A DNA stretch of 64,000 bases from Flavobacterium sp. UBA7665 (GTDB lineage Bacteria > Bacteroidota > Bacteroidia > Flavobacteriales > Flavobacteriaceae). Below the pieces are notes generated by a model. It saw nothing but the letters and a program-made list of their open reading frames with translations, did no database searches and was not told the origin of the DNA. The position numbers were made by a program, and so were the translations under genes. The first letter of the stretch is position 1; every line of letters starts with the position of its first letter. Of the stretch, positions 43,264 to 52,649 are shown in pieces. Where the stretch lies: contig DLHP01000041.1 of NCBI GenBank assembly GCA_002483285.1, positions 213,943-277,942 on the forward strand, given 5' to 3'.

Positions 43264-43620
43264 ATGAAACAGATTGATACACTTTATGCGAATGATTTTG
43301 GAATGGCCTTCTACTGGAAGAGAGATACCCAGGTGCTTACCGATAAAATCCAATTGGTCTTTAAGGAAACCGGTTTTTATTTCTCGCGGTTTGAAATGAG
43401 GGTTTTCGCCGATTGTATCCGCGACAGCCGCAAAAGAAATGCTTGTTGTAAAGATTGTGAAAGCCAAAAACAATGCGCGAAGTTTCTGCTCAAGACACCG
43501 TGCAAACAGATTGATTTGGCAGTTTCTATGACCGAATTGAATCTAATCGAAGATTTGGTAGAAGGTGCGTTGTTTAGAATCGAACTCGAAATTTACATCA
43601 ACGGGTTCGGTAAAAATTAA
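43264..43620 (+). CDS. Small cysteine-rich protein of unknown function
   Basis: The protein has 118 residues with no signal peptide. Six cysteines cluster in the middle (CCKDC, then C, then C, with an earlier C), a pattern that could bind zinc or an iron-sulfur cluster. Its stop codon overlaps the convergent lpxH stop by two bases. I know of similar unnamed proteins in Flavobacteriaceae but no function. Confidence 0.7.
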   Translation: MKQIDTLYANDFGMAFYWKRDTQVLTDKIQLVFKETGFYFSRFEMRVFADCIRDSRKRNACCKDCESQKQCAKFLLKTPCKQIDLAVSMTELNLIEDLVEGALFRIELEIYINGFGKN

Positions 43621-44375
43621 CCCTCAAACTTGAGCAGTTCGAATTTTTCACCATCAAAAACCCCATAGGTAAAATAGCCGATCCAGTCGCCAAGGTTTAT
43701 ATAGTCTGAATTTTCGCCTACTTTAATGACCATCGGCAAATGCCTGTGCCCAAAGATCAGGTAGTCGTAATGGGTGGTTTCTAGTTTGCGTTTGGCGTAT
43801 TGTACGAGCCATTCGTTGTCTTCGCCCAAAAACTTCACATCGGCATCGCCCGAAATCAGTTTGTTCTTGACAGAAAGGTATTGTGCGAGTTTTACGCCCA
43901 AATCAGGATGCAACCAACGGAACAATGCTTTGGAGAACGAATTGGTGAATACTTTTTTCATGCGTTTGTACCCTTTGTCTCCCGGGCCTTTTCCGTCGCC
44001 GTGACCAATCAGGAAGGTCTTCTGGGCGAAGGTGAATGTTTTGTTGTCGTGGTAAACGGGAATGTTGAGCTCTTTTTCAAAATAGTCGTTCATCCACAAA
44101 TCGTGGTTGCCTACAAAAAAGTAAATCGGGATTCCGCTGTCACGGATTTCGGCGAGTTTCCCCATCACGCGTACAAAGCCTTTCGGGACGACCATTTTGT
44201 ATTCGAACCAAAAATCGAACAAATCACCGAGTAGGAAAATCGCGTCAGCGTCTTGTTTTACCGTGTCGAGCCACCTGACGAATTTCTGCTCGCGCGGGAA
44301 ACTCTCTTGAGCCGTGGGCGCGCCAAAATGCTGGTCGGAGGCAAAGTATATTTTTTTGTTGTTGGCTAAAAGCAT
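43617..44375 (-). CDS. lpxH: UDP-2,3-diacylglucosamine diphosphatase
   Basis: This 252-residue calcineurin-like phosphoesterase removes UMP to give lipid X in lipid A synthesis. Metal ligands are visible in order: FASDQHFG, GDLFDFWFE, GNHDLW, IGHGDGKG and GHRHLP. The length and order fit LpxH. It lies 18 bases downstream of queD on the same strand. Confidence 0.92.
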   Translation of the reverse strand: MLLANNKKIYFASDQHFGAPTAQESFPREQKFVRWLDTVKQDADAIFLLGDLFDFWFEYKMVVPKGFVRVMGKLAEIRDSGIPIYFFVGNHDLWMNDYFEKELNIPVYHDNKTFTFAQKTFLIGHGDGKGPGDKGYKRMKKVFTNSFSKALFRWLHPDLGVKLAQYLSVKNKLISGDADVKFLGEDNEWLVQYAKRKLETTHYDYLIFGHRHLPMVIKVGENSDYINLGDWIGYFTYGVFDGEKFELLKFEG

Positions 44376-44393
44376 TTGATCAGGGTAGCGGTT

Positions 44394-44846
44394 TTAGTCG
44401 TTGTCGCTTGCATACCATTCTGCGAACGAGGTTTCTGTTTCCTGCAATTTGAGCGAATGCAAGGCAATACCAAGGGGCAAACGCGATTTTATTTTATCTG
44501 CGAAATCGGTAACCATATTTTCGCTGGTGGGTTGGTAATTCACCAAAATTACGTGGTGCCCGCGTTGCTGCAGTTCATTGGCAAGCTCGATATGTGGGGT
44601 GGATTGATTGAAAACGGTGGCGTGGTCAAACAAATCAACAATTTCTTCCTTGACAATTTTCTTGAGGTCGGAGAAGTCGATGACCATACCAAACTTCACG
44701 TGAGTACGATCGGTGATGGGTGAACCAATTACCGTAACCGACAGTTTATAACTGTGGCCATGGACATTCTTGCATTTGCCGTCGTATCCGTATAAAGCAT
44801 GTCCGGTTTCAAAGCTGAATTGCTTGGTAATCCTAATGTTGCTCAT
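44394..44846 (-). CDS. queD: 6-carboxytetrahydropterin synthase
   Basis: This 150-residue enzyme of the PTPS/QueD family makes 6-carboxytetrahydropterin for queuosine. Zinc histidines are in GHALYG and NVHGHSYKL, and PTSENMV and LQETETSFAEW complete the active site. It is the first gene of a pair with lpxH; no preQ1 riboswitch is seen upstream. Confidence 0.93.
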   Translation of the reverse strand: MSNIRITKQFSFETGHALYGYDGKCKNVHGHSYKLSVTVIGSPITDRTHVKFGMVIDFSDLKKIVKEEIVDLFDHATVFNQSTPHIELANELQQRGHHVILVNYQPTSENMVTDFADKIKSRLPLGIALHSLKLQETETSFAEWYASDND

Positions 44847-44925
44847 TTGCTGTGATTTTATGCAAATGTAATCACTTTTGCGATGATTTTGGTTTTTTCA
44901 AATCGGGAAATCCGCGCAAACAAAA

Positions 44926-44944
44926 AGCCGCTTTTAAGGCGGCT
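44926..44944 (-). terminator. Terminator after the Omp28-like gene
   Basis: AGCCGC and GCGGCT pair around a 7-nt loop; on the minus strand TTTTTG follows. The neighbouring gene ends at 44970. Confidence 0.75.
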
Positions 44945-44969
44945 CTTGTCTATCGGTTGGTGACTATTT

Positions 44970-45800
44970 TTAAGGGTTTTCTTCAAAATCCTGTACTTCA
45001 TTTGGCAACGAAGCCCGCGCATTTATTACGTTGTTATTGGCATCGGTGACAAAAGCGACAAAACTCATATTGGCGGCATCACTTACCTTGGTAGGAATTG
45101 CTACGTTGAAGTTTCGGGATACCGATTGGTCAAACACACTGCCGTTGAGCGGATCGCCCAATAGATTCGTGAGTGTGGCGCGAAGTACGTGGTTGTGCTC
45201 AAAATTTGGGATGTTGTGAACCGAGTTGTAATAAGTAGAGTAGTTCACCTGACGGTAGCGCAAGCCGTTCTCCAATACATAGACTACCAATTTCAGGCCG
45301 CTAAAGTTTTGGGCAAATTTGACTTTAACATCGAGGTTGATGTTGCCGTTGGTCACTGTTGACTGCATGGCCAATCCCAAGCCGCAGTTGTTGCTGGTTA
45401 GGTTGATCGCGTCTTGTGAGTTCGTATCGGGATCAGTCCAGACAATGGTCCTGTTGAGCCTTGCTTGCGGAAGTTCAAGATCGTGGTCGGGCGAAATCAG
45501 GTTTTTCAAAGGCAGGAAATCGGCAAAATGATAAGGATCATTACCATTGTGAATGGCAATTACAACAGCCTTTTCTGTCTTTTCTTCTACTTGTTCAATG
45601 CCATAGGCAACTCTTGTGCAATTGCCACACCAGGTCCCGGTATAATCTTCTATTAGAACATGTTTGTTGAATTGACCTGAAACAGGCGGCGCATCTACGG
45701 CATCGTTGACCGGAATCTCTGCGTAAATCGCATTGGTGTTACTACAGGAAAGCGCTGTGACAAGGGCCAGCGAGAGCCCTAAATATTTTAAAACTTTCAT
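44970..45800 (-). CDS. Omp28-related thioredoxin-like lipoprotein
   Basis: The protein has 276 residues from ATG 45800 (MKVLKYLGLSLALVTALSC, a lipoprotein signal). The mature part has a thioredoxin-like motif, TGTWCGNCTRVAYG, which marks the Omp28-related family of Bacteroidota outer-membrane proteins. The rest is a beta-rich domain. It is divergent from tlpA and sits with it and a DUF6029 gene, which suggests a shared envelope role, possibly in disulfide or metal handling. Confidence 0.82.
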   Translation of the reverse strand: MKVLKYLGLSLALVTALSCSNTNAIYAEIPVNDAVDAPPVSGQFNKHVLIEDYTGTWCGNCTRVAYGIEQVEEKTEKAVVIAIHNGNDPYHFADFLPLKNLISPDHDLELPQARLNRTIVWTDPDTNSQDAINLTSNNCGLGLAMQSTVTNGNINLDVKVKFAQNFSGLKLVVYVLENGLRYRQVNYSTYYNSVHNIPNFEHNHVLRATLTNLLGDPLNGSVFDQSVSRNFNVAIPTKVSDAANMSFVAFVTDANNNVINARASLPNEVQDFEENP

Positions 45801-45895
45801 AGCAAAAATATATTCGGTTATTGATGCAAATAAACTAAAAAACATTTTATTTTCATCTTAATAATTTGTTTTTTTGCACTCAAAACTACACAATT

Positions 45896-46372
45896 ATGAA
45901 GAAATTCTCATTGCTTCTGCTTTTTGTCGGGCTTCAGGCATTTGCACAAAAAGAGTTGCCAAACCTACAGCTACCAAACCTTGACGGAAAGACCGTTTCA
46001 CTAAAGACAGATTTTGCCGAAAAAGACAAATTGTACGTATTTTCATTTTGGGCCACCTGGTGCACGCCTTGTATCCAGGAACTCGATGAGATGAACGATT
46101 TAAAAGAAGCTTGGCAAAAGGAAGTCAACTTTGAAATAGTGGCTGTTTCTACCGATGATTCGCGTACCCAAAAGCGCGTAAAACCATTGGTGAATGGCAA
46201 AGGATGGGAATTTAGTATTATCCTGGACACCAACCAGGATTTCAAGCGATACCTTTCTATTGTAAATATCCCGTACACCATCGTCGTCAAAAACCAACAG
46301 ATTGTACACATCCAAAACGGCTATGTACCAGGAAACGAGAAAGAATTGCTCGAAAAACTCAAAACACTCTAA
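45896..46372 (+). CDS. TlpA-family thiol-disulfide reductase
   Basis: The protein has 158 residues from ATG 45896, with a signal peptide (MKKFSLLLLFVGLQAFAQ). The thioredoxin fold carries FWATWCTPC, with the redox Cys at 56 and 59, followed by SIVNIPYTIVV with the cis-proline. It is an exported reductase that keeps periplasmic thiols reduced. The DUF6029 gene starts in the stop codon (TAATG), so translation is coupled. Confidence 0.9.
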   Translation: MKKFSLLLLFVGLQAFAQKELPNLQLPNLDGKTVSLKTDFAEKDKLYVFSFWATWCTPCIQELDEMNDLKEAWQKEVNFEIVAVSTDDSRTQKRVKPLVNGKGWEFSIILDTNQDFKRYLSIVNIPYTIVVKNQQIVHIQNGYVPGNEKELLEKLKTL

Positions 46373-48036
46373 TGAAGAAAATCGTACTTTGCCTCGGCAT
46401 CCTTTTTTCTGTATCCGCTGTGGCTCAGGAAAAAGAGAATGATAAATTGAATTTTTTTGGTGGTTTAGAATCCAATTCCCAGTGGTATCTCAATGACAAG
46501 GATTTGGGCGTTCAACATCCGCTAAACCCCATCAGGTCTAACAATTACCTTTTTGCCAATCTTCGCTACAAAGGCTGGACGGCTGGCGTGCAGGCAGAAT
46601 CCTATGAGGAAGAAGCGTTGTTAAACTACAATCCCAGGTACGATAAAACCGATGTGGCCACTTATTTCATCCGATATAAAAATGAAATTGTCGATTTGAC
46701 GGCTGGTTATTTCTACGAACAATTCGGTAGCGGATTGCTAATGCGCCAATGGGAAGATCGCCAGCTCGGCATCAACAATGCCTTGCGCGGCGGAAGGGTG
46801 ATCTTTACGCCCACCAAATGGTTTAAAATGAAAGGCGTTTACGGAAGGCAGCGCACCGGGTTTGATGTTGCCAATTCGGATATTTACGGAGCAGACGTAG
46901 AGTTTGGCCTTTCGGATATCTTTAAAATGCAAACCACAGAACTTTCTGTTGGAGGAAGCTATGTGGGGCGTGATGAAAAGATTCTCGTGCCAAATCCGTA
47001 CTACAGCAACCGGACCGATGCTTATGCGGGAAGGATTAACTTCACCCATAGCGGCTACTACGCATCGGCAGAATACAATTACAAAATGCCCGATGCCGTA
47101 ATCGAGAAGAAAGAAGAAGTCAAAAATACCTTCGTCAAGCCAGGCAATGCCTTACTGGTGAATATGGGATATTCTAAAAAAGGTTTTGGGATAGACGCTA
47201 CTTTCAGGCGTATGGAAAACATGAGTTTTTATTCTGAAAGGGCTGCCAACAAAAACCAATTCAACGACAGGATCATGAATTTCCTGCCCAGCCTAACCAA
47301 GCAACAGCATTACAACCTCGCCAATATTTATGTTTATCAGGCACAGCCAGGTGTAAACCTTGCCGACAATACCGTGCTCAAAGCAGGTGAAATTGGTGGG
47401 CAGGTCGATTTCTTTTACAATTTTAAAAAAGGAAGTGCCCTTGGCGGAAAATACGGTACCAAGTTGGCCCTGAACTATTCTAACTGGCATGCATTGGGAG
47501 GTGATTTCTATCTTCCAAAAAAAGATTATAACACCGATTATTTTGGTTTTGGAAAACGCATGTTTACCGAATACAATATTGAAATCAACAAGAAATGGAA
47601 CGAAAAATGGCAGTCTGCATTTTCTTACATCAACCAATATTACAATTCAAAACTCATAGAAGAAACTTTCGGGGAGGTAAAAACCAATGTGCTCGCAGCC
47701 GAAGCGACCTATAAGTTGAAGGCAACCCGTTCAATCAGGTTGGTAGGCGAGCATTTGTGGGCTGATGCTGATAAGAAAAATTGGGCGTCTGCAACTGCAG
47801 AATTCAACATCAACCCGATGTTTTCTGTTTACACTTCTGATATGTACAATTACGGAAACGACGATCCGGATTTGCGCAACCATTACTACAATGTGGGTGG
47901 TGCATTCCGTAAAAATTCAACCCGTATCGCAGTAAATTACGGTAGGCAACGAGGCGGATTGGTTTGTGTAGGAGGCGTTTGCAGATTTGTTCCCGAAAGC
48001 TCAGGAATTTCTTTGTCACTTAATACAACTTTTTAA
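46372..48036 (+). CDS. DUF6029-family outer-membrane protein
   Basis: The protein has 554 residues with a signal peptide (MKKIVLCLGILFSVSAVAQ), then a repetitive pattern of alternating hydrophobic and charged residues with many aromatic girdle residues (YYASAEYNYK and similar) that suggests an outer-membrane beta-barrel. The last residues end in an aromatic (LNTTF), a common barrel feature. I match it to DUF6029 from memory. Its coupling to a TlpA gene suggests a joint envelope function, not otherwise known. Confidence 0.65.
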   Translation: MKKIVLCLGILFSVSAVAQEKENDKLNFFGGLESNSQWYLNDKDLGVQHPLNPIRSNNYLFANLRYKGWTAGVQAESYEEEALLNYNPRYDKTDVATYFIRYKNEIVDLTAGYFYEQFGSGLLMRQWEDRQLGINNALRGGRVIFTPTKWFKMKGVYGRQRTGFDVANSDIYGADVEFGLSDIFKMQTTELSVGGSYVGRDEKILVPNPYYSNRTDAYAGRINFTHSGYYASAEYNYKMPDAVIEKKEEVKNTFVKPGNALLVNMGYSKKGFGIDATFRRMENMSFYSERAANKNQFNDRIMNFLPSLTKQQHYNLANIYVYQAQPGVNLADNTVLKAGEIGGQVDFFYNFKKGSALGGKYGTKLALNYSNWHALGGDFYLPKKDYNTDYFGFGKRMFTEYNIEINKKWNEKWQSAFSYINQYYNSKLIEETFGEVKTNVLAAEATYKLKATRSIRLVGEHLWADADKKNWASATAEFNINPMFSVYTSDMYNYGNDDPDLRNHYYNVGGAFRKNSTRIAVNYGRQRGGLVCVGGVCRFVPESSGISLSLNTTF

Positions 48037-48047
48037 ATTCTAATTTA

Positions 48048-48055
48048 TATATTTG
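48048..48055 (+). promoter_or_regulatory. -7 promoter element for tRNA-Ala
   Basis: TATATTTG matches TAnnTTTG and ends 10 bases before the tRNA. No clear -33 TTG is present. Confidence 0.45.
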
Positions 48056-48065
48056 CGTCGGATTT

Positions 48066-48139
48066 GGGGGATTAGCTCATTTGGCTAGAGCGCTTGCCTG
48101 GCAGGCAAGAGGTGACCGGTTCGAATCCGGTATTCTCCA
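48066..48139 (+). tRNA. tRNA-Ala (GGC), integration site
   Basis: The cloverleaf is complete over 74 nt: acceptor GGGGGAT/ATTCTCC with the G3-U70 wobble that marks alanine tRNAs, D-arm GCTC/GAGC, anticodon stem CTTGC/GCAAG around loop CTGGCAG, T-arm ACCGG/CCGGT. CCA is not encoded. The last 14 bases of the tRNA plus one more are repeated at 60665-60679, so the gene serves as the attachment site of the element that follows and is restored by it. Confidence 0.95.
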
Positions 48140-48140
48140 C
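48126..48140 (+). repeat. Left attachment site (attL core)
   Basis: TCCGGTATTCTCCAC overlaps the tRNA-Ala 3' end and is identical to 60665-60679. The identity stops directly outside the 15 bases on both sides. Confidence 0.85.
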
Positions 48141-48146
48141 TTAAAA

Positions 48147-48192
48147 AAACCGTAACTAACTTTAATGTAAAGCGTTACGGTTTTGTTTTTTT
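48147..48192 (+). terminator. Terminator brought by the element after tRNA-Ala
   Basis: AAACCGTAAC at 48147-48156 and GTTACGGTTT at 48174-48183 form a 10-bp stem with an inner CTTTA/TAAAG stem, followed by a T-run. It replaces the chromosomal terminator now at 60682-60710. Confidence 0.8.
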
Positions 48193-48198
48193 GGTATT

Positions 48199-48215
48199 TG
48201 TACGATATCTGTACG
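48199..48215 (+). promoter_or_regulatory. Candidate left integrase arm-type sites
   Basis: TGTACG occurs twice with an 11-bp period (48199 and 48210). The same pair with the same period is at 60507-60523 near the right end. Such direct repeats near both ends are typical of integrase arm-binding sites. Confidence 0.45.
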
Positions 48216-48302
48216 GCAAGCAGTTTTTTACTTATTTATGGGAATAAATAAACTGTTCTTCGCTGTTGGATTTTGTGCATTTCCTACATCTTTTATCTCC
48301 CT

Positions 48303-48320
48303 CGCGCGTACACGCGCGTA
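48303..48320. repeat. GC-rich palindrome and tandem repeat in the left end
   Basis: CGCGCGT, AC, ACGCGCG form a perfect inverted repeat, and CGCGCGTA is directly repeated with a 10-bp period. It stands out in AT-rich DNA. It could be a replication or regulator site; I see no gene here. Confidence 0.5.
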
Positions 48321-48372
48321 TACTGCTCTATAAAACCTTCGTAAAGGCTTGAAATCATTGGATTCAGGTGAT

Positions 48373-48647
48373 TTATTTGGAAAGACATTTCAAATACTTC
48401 TTTAATTCATAAGAATTGTTTTCTTTCAAACCGTCGTAGTTGTATAGCGAATACTCGGTATTTGTTTTAGAAGTCAAAATATCAATATCCTCTCTTGTGA
48501 GCTTTATAAAAAATTAAAACTCCCAACCCTTAGTTCCTGATGCACTCTTATAATTTTTTCATTTGGTTTCTGTAAGACTGTGCCATCTGAATCACAATTT
48601 GGAGTAATCCATTTATTGACGTCTATTGAATTGATTATTACATACAT
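48373..48647 (-). pseudogene. Frameshifted small gene remnant in the left end
   Basis: On the minus strand an ATG at 48647 opens 43 codons that end in a T-rich run near 48512-48525. Just after that, a second frame continues for about 45 codons with a similar charged composition (ending LKKYLKCLSK) to a stop at 48373. Together they would read as one protein of about 90 residues broken by one frameshift. I do not recognise it. It may be a decayed gene, or chance. Confidence 0.4.
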
Positions 48648-48650
48648 TTG
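48643..48650 (+). promoter_or_regulatory. -7 promoter element of the nuclease-STAND / KAP operon
   Basis: TACATTTG matches TAnnTTTG and lies 17 bases before the ATG at 48668. The nearest upstream TTG (48616) is 24 bases away, slightly more than usual. Confidence 0.5.
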
Positions 48651-48667
48651 ACAAAATCATTTTCTTT

Positions 48668-51600
48668 ATGAGTGCAATTTTTGCTTTAAAAGGTTATCGA
48701 ACCCAGTTTCTATACTCACTTTATAAATTACTCATAGAGTATAATAATAACTATATTTTTCAGCCGGAAGGGAAATTTGAAGACCTTGATATTTTGGATT
48801 TGGCTAGCAATTACGTTGAAATAATTCAAATAAAGAATAAGAATGCAACTCTCACATATTCAGATTTAATTTCTAAAAGCGATTCCTTTTTTAGAAGGGC
48901 AGAGAATGCTTTAATACATTCTCCAAAAGCGATAATAAAGCTTGTTTCATTTAGTGAAATAAGTGAAGAAATAACAAACACGAGCAAATTAGCTGCTAAA
49001 CTGAAAAAATCAGGGTTTAAAGACGTGTCAGTAAAATCTATTCAAGAAAATTTTCAATCTGAGATCGTTAATGAAACCGAGGTAAAAAATAGAATCTTGC
49101 AAATCCTAAAAGAGACCAGCCTATTTTCTGATCCAAATATTGCCTTAGAGTTACTTTTGTATTGGCTATTTATTGCGGGGGAAAATCAAGAGAGTATTGT
49201 TTCAAAACAAATAATCGAACGATTAGAAAAAATAGGCAAGTTTATAAATGAGCAAACTTCATTTAATCTTCAATTTGGAAACACAATAGTTCCATTTAGC
49301 ACAAAATCCATCGAGCAAGATGATATAGAAGTTTACAGAGAAGGGTTCTATTATGGTGTAGCCGCAAAGTATGAACACATTTTAGCGAATTTAGATGTAA
49401 ATAGAATTGAGAAAATAGATGCTATTGAAAACGCCTTTAAAAATAACAATATTGTTTTTATACATGGCGCTTCAGGTCAAGGTAAAAGTACTTTAGCTTA
49501 TCGGTATATAAATAACTTCACATCGGATCAAACTGCCTACGAATTAAAACTATCTCAGAATTTAGTTGAGATATACCAAACAATTAACAGCCTTGATTCT
49601 CTTTCGAAAGGTTTAGATTTTCCAGTTTTACTTTATATCGATATTAAGCCGCAAGACATATATTGGAACAATATTTTAAAAGAACTATACGGGAAAAAAA
49701 ATCTACGGTTTTTAATCACTATTAGGCAAGAAGATTGGAATGTGACAAGTCTTGGTATTGATTTCAAATTTTCAGAAATTGATTTAAATTTCAATAAACA
49801 TGAGGCAAAAATTATCTATGAAAGTCTATCAGAATTTAAGCAGGATTTAAAGTTTATTGATTTTGAAGAATCTTGGGATAGGTTTCAAAATAAAGGGATG
49901 CTCTTAGAATATGTATACCTTATAAATCAAGGAGATACACTAAAAAGTAGGTTAGAACAGCAAATCCGAGCTATTGAGGTCAAAGTAGTTGCAAAAAAAA
50001 CTGACGAGTTAGAAATACTTCGATACGTGTGTTTAGCAGATGTATTTAACTCCAAAATAAGCTTTAAGCAACTGGCTACAAACTTGAAAATAAAAACACC
50101 TAAATTTTATATTGATTATTTTGAAAAGGAATATCTATTACAATATTCTGATAATAAAGAATATGTTACAGGTCTTCATCCAATCAGATCAAAATTATTA
50201 TGTGAGATTTTATTTGACGAAAGTAATTTTGTTGATATTAACTGCTATATAAAAAATTCTCTCAACTTAATCGATGAAAAGGATTTACAAGTTTATTTAC
50301 TTGAAAGTTTTATCAAGGGGTTTGAAATTGATGTATGCATTGATGTGTTGAGGCAAAAAAAATTTAATACATGGTCTGCTTACGCCGGAATTTTGAATGC
50401 ATTATTATGGAAAGGGGTATATGATTTTGTATTTGTAAATAATATAACAGTCATAAACAGGTTATATTCAGAGCTGAATGGATTATGGTCGTTCAACATA
50501 CCTTTTGATTTTACTAATAAAAGAGACAAAGGGATTTATGGAATATGCGAAAATTATTACTCTGATGAAAAAAGACAAGCGATTGACTTAATACATAAAG
50601 ACTTTACTTCAAAAGAAATAGTTTATGATTATGTAAAGTCATGGTTGTTAAATATCTCTTCATTAACCGCTTCAACAGTAAATTCAATCGATGTCAAATC
50701 GTTAGGGGAAATAAATTTTTGGATTTCATTATTGGGTTTAGATATCAAAACAATACAAAGTATCGATGAATTGTCGCAGAACTTAACCGATGATTTATCG
50801 TTAAAGGATTTTTCAATTCTTTTATTTGGATTGCAATTAAACAACTTTAATGTTGCCTATGTCAAAGAAATTAAAGATCAATTTATTCTCAGGTTGAGAA
50901 ATGATAACAATTTAATTTTCTTTGAAGAGACCGCAAAAATCGAGTCTAAGTACTTTTATGATGCAATCGCTTTTGATAATAAATCTTATGAAGAGGGCGA
51001 CATTTTTAACAAGATGTCAATGAAAATAATTGACCTTCTTCGTTATGCATTTCCTGATAAAGAAATATATTCAATTAAAGGATTGGGTCTTTCTTTTTTT
51101 GGTTTTGAAATGCCCCATGATCCGACACGTAAAGAAATACCTCTTGATAATATCCCAAATCCATTTCTGGTAACAAATAACGCTTTGGTTGGAAATTTGT
51201 ATGATTTTCAATTTAAACCTAGTGATTGGAGTGAATACATAACATTAGTAACACAAAAAAGATTAGAATATGTTGAATTGACATCAAGCCTAATTTTAAA
51301 ATTCGAAGAATATTTTAAAACAAATGATTTCCAAACTTTTGTGAATTCTTTAAAGGAGATACAAGAGAAATCGTTGAACATTAAACCAATCCCCTTTCCT
51401 AAAAACATTTCCGACAAATGGGGATATATTTCAGACGGCAGTAACATCAATGGTGTCGATGCTGACGAACATATAAAATCTTTTATTGAAGGAATATCAT
51501 CTCTAAGAAAATATTCGAAGCTGAAAGGTCTATTAAATAGTTATTTTAATGCGCTAGGTGGTTTTTTTAATAATCTTGAGACTAACGTTATCAATGTACT

Positions 51601-52648
51601 TAAAATTAGACTATCCTTAAATGAAAATGATGATTATAATCCAAACCCAGCATTCATAAATATTAAGAATGCATTGAAAAACGCACCGTTATTAAATCAG
51701 GAAATCATTTTGTTATTCGAAAAATTTTTAGAAGAAAATAAAAGCAACATTATTTTTGAAAAGGAAAATAAAAACTTGCAAGTTCTTTTCAATTGCTGGC
51801 ATCAGTTTTATTTTAAAAAAGGCGACCTCCATAAAAAAATTGTCAAACAAACAAATGCAAATTTCGAAATCGTAAAACTTGATATTAGAAAGCGATTGTT
51901 AAGTGAGAGAAAGAATATCTTTAAAGAAACTGGTTTCCAATTAAATGTTAATCTTGCGGGCAATTTAAATATTTTAGTATTGACCTGTGAAATAAATTCG
52001 AACGAGTTTATCAACTCAGTGGTTGCAGCAAGACAATATTTGCAGAGAACGGTAAATGCTAATTTTATTAGTGTTAAGAGTATCTACATCGAAAATAACA
52101 TAAAGAAGGCTATATTCATCCCTCTATTTAGCGGTAAGCCGATCAATAAAATTGCCGTAGAAATTATGTTGTTCAATTTAGATAAGGAGTTAGGCGAAGA
52201 AGGCACTTTTTTCAACCCATTTTATCAAATAGAAGATGAGGTAAAGGATTTAATGAAATTTGAATTCTGGAATGAAATTATTCCGTCAGTTTCTGATTGT
52301 GAAAGAGTAATAGGAGATTTAGCAACCTTAAAAGAATTATGGATGCAAATTGAAAATATTAAAAAAAGTGAACCTAAGCTTGATACTATCGGAATAAATA
52401 TTTTAGAAAAATATAAGGAAAAAATAACATCTTTTTTAATTGATAGGGTAAGAATAAGTAGTGCTTCTTGGGATAATATAAAAGGAAATTTTGATGATGA
52501 ACAATTGCGTGATGAAATTACCAATATTTTAAATCTCTATCTAAATGATAGAGTATTTGATTTAGAGCAAGTGGGGAGTATTTTAGAAAGCTTAGAATCG
52601 AATTATAGACCGTTTGTTGAAAAGGTTATTGAACTAAACAGAAACTAA
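48668..52648 (+). CDS. Nuclease-STAND-type defence protein (Avs-like architecture)
   Basis: The protein has 1326 residues. Residues about 9-150 resemble the DUF4297/Cap4-type PD-(D/E)xK nuclease domain: GYRTQFLYSLYKLL, Glu34, Asp39/Asp41 and then IIQIKN with Gln54 and Lys56, the Q-x-K variant of that family. A P-loop follows (GASGQGKST, residues 267-275) with a candidate Walker B strand near residues 319-328 (VLLYIDI). The remaining 850 residues are mostly helical with no named repeat and could be a sensor. This nuclease, STAND NTPase, long-sensor order is that of Avs/AVAST anti-phage proteins, where a phage protein triggers filament or tetramer formation and DNA cleavage. It is followed one base later by a KAP NTPase gene. 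It has no signal peptide, so it should be cytosolic. The nuclease call is moderate and the defence role is inference. Confidence 0.7.
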   Translation: MSAIFALKGYRTQFLYSLYKLLIEYNNNYIFQPEGKFEDLDILDLASNYVEIIQIKNKNATLTYSDLISKSDSFFRRAENALIHSPKAIIKLVSFSEISEEITNTSKLAAKLKKSGFKDVSVKSIQENFQSEIVNETEVKNRILQILKETSLFSDPNIALELLLYWLFIAGENQESIVSKQIIERLEKIGKFINEQTSFNLQFGNTIVPFSTKSIEQDDIEVYREGFYYGVAAKYEHILANLDVNRIEKIDAIENAFKNNNIVFIHGASGQGKSTLAYRYINNFTSDQTAYELKLSQNLVEIYQTINSLDSLSKGLDFPVLLYIDIKPQDIYWNNILKELYGKKNLRFLITIRQEDWNVTSLGIDFKFSEIDLNFNKHEAKIIYESLSEFKQDLKFIDFEESWDRFQNKGMLLEYVYLINQGDTLKSRLEQQIRAIEVKVVAKKTDELEILRYVCLADVFNSKISFKQLATNLKIKTPKFYIDYFEKEYLLQYSDNKEYVTGLHPIRSKLLCEILFDESNFVDINCYIKNSLNLIDEKDLQVYLLESFIKGFEIDVCIDVLRQKKFNTWSAYAGILNALLWKGVYDFVFVNNITVINRLYSELNGLWSFNIPFDFTNKRDKGIYGICENYYSDEKRQAIDLIHKDFTSKEIVYDYVKSWLLNISSLTASTVNSIDVKSLGEINFWISLLGLDIKTIQSIDELSQNLTDDLSLKDFSILLFGLQLNNFNVAYVKEIKDQFILRLRNDNNLIFFEETAKIESKYFYDAIAFDNKSYEEGDIFNKMSMKIIDLLRYAFPDKEIYSIKGLGLSFFGFEMPHDPTRKEIPLDNIPNPFLVTNNALVGNLYDFQFKPSDWSEYITLVTQKRLEYVELTSSLILKFEEYFKTNDFQTFVNSLKEIQEKSLNIKPIPFPKNISDKWGYISDGSNINGVDADEHIKSFIEGISSLRKYSKLKGLLNSYFNALGGFFNNLETNVINVLKIRLSLNENDDYNPNPAFINIKNALKNAPLLNQEIILLFEKFLEENKSNIIFEKENKNLQVLFNCWHQFYFKKGDLHKKIVKQTNANFEIVKLDIRKRLLSERKNIFKETGFQLNVNLAGNLNILVLTCEINSNEFINSVVAARQYLQRTVNANFISVKSIYIENNIKKAIFIPLFSGKPINKIAVEIMLFNLDKELGEEGTFFNPFYQIEDEVKDLMKFEFWNEIIPSVSDCERVIGDLATLKELWMQIENIKKSEPKLDTIGINILEKYKEKITSFLIDRVRISSASWDNIKGNFDDEQLRDEITNILNLYLNDRVFDLEQVGSILESLESNYRPFVEKVIELNRN

Positions 52649-52649
52649 T

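Noticed and set aside
44847..44969. preQ1 riboswitch before queD
   Set aside because: Only a terminator for the neighbouring gene is visible; no C-rich pseudoknot-like element is seen.
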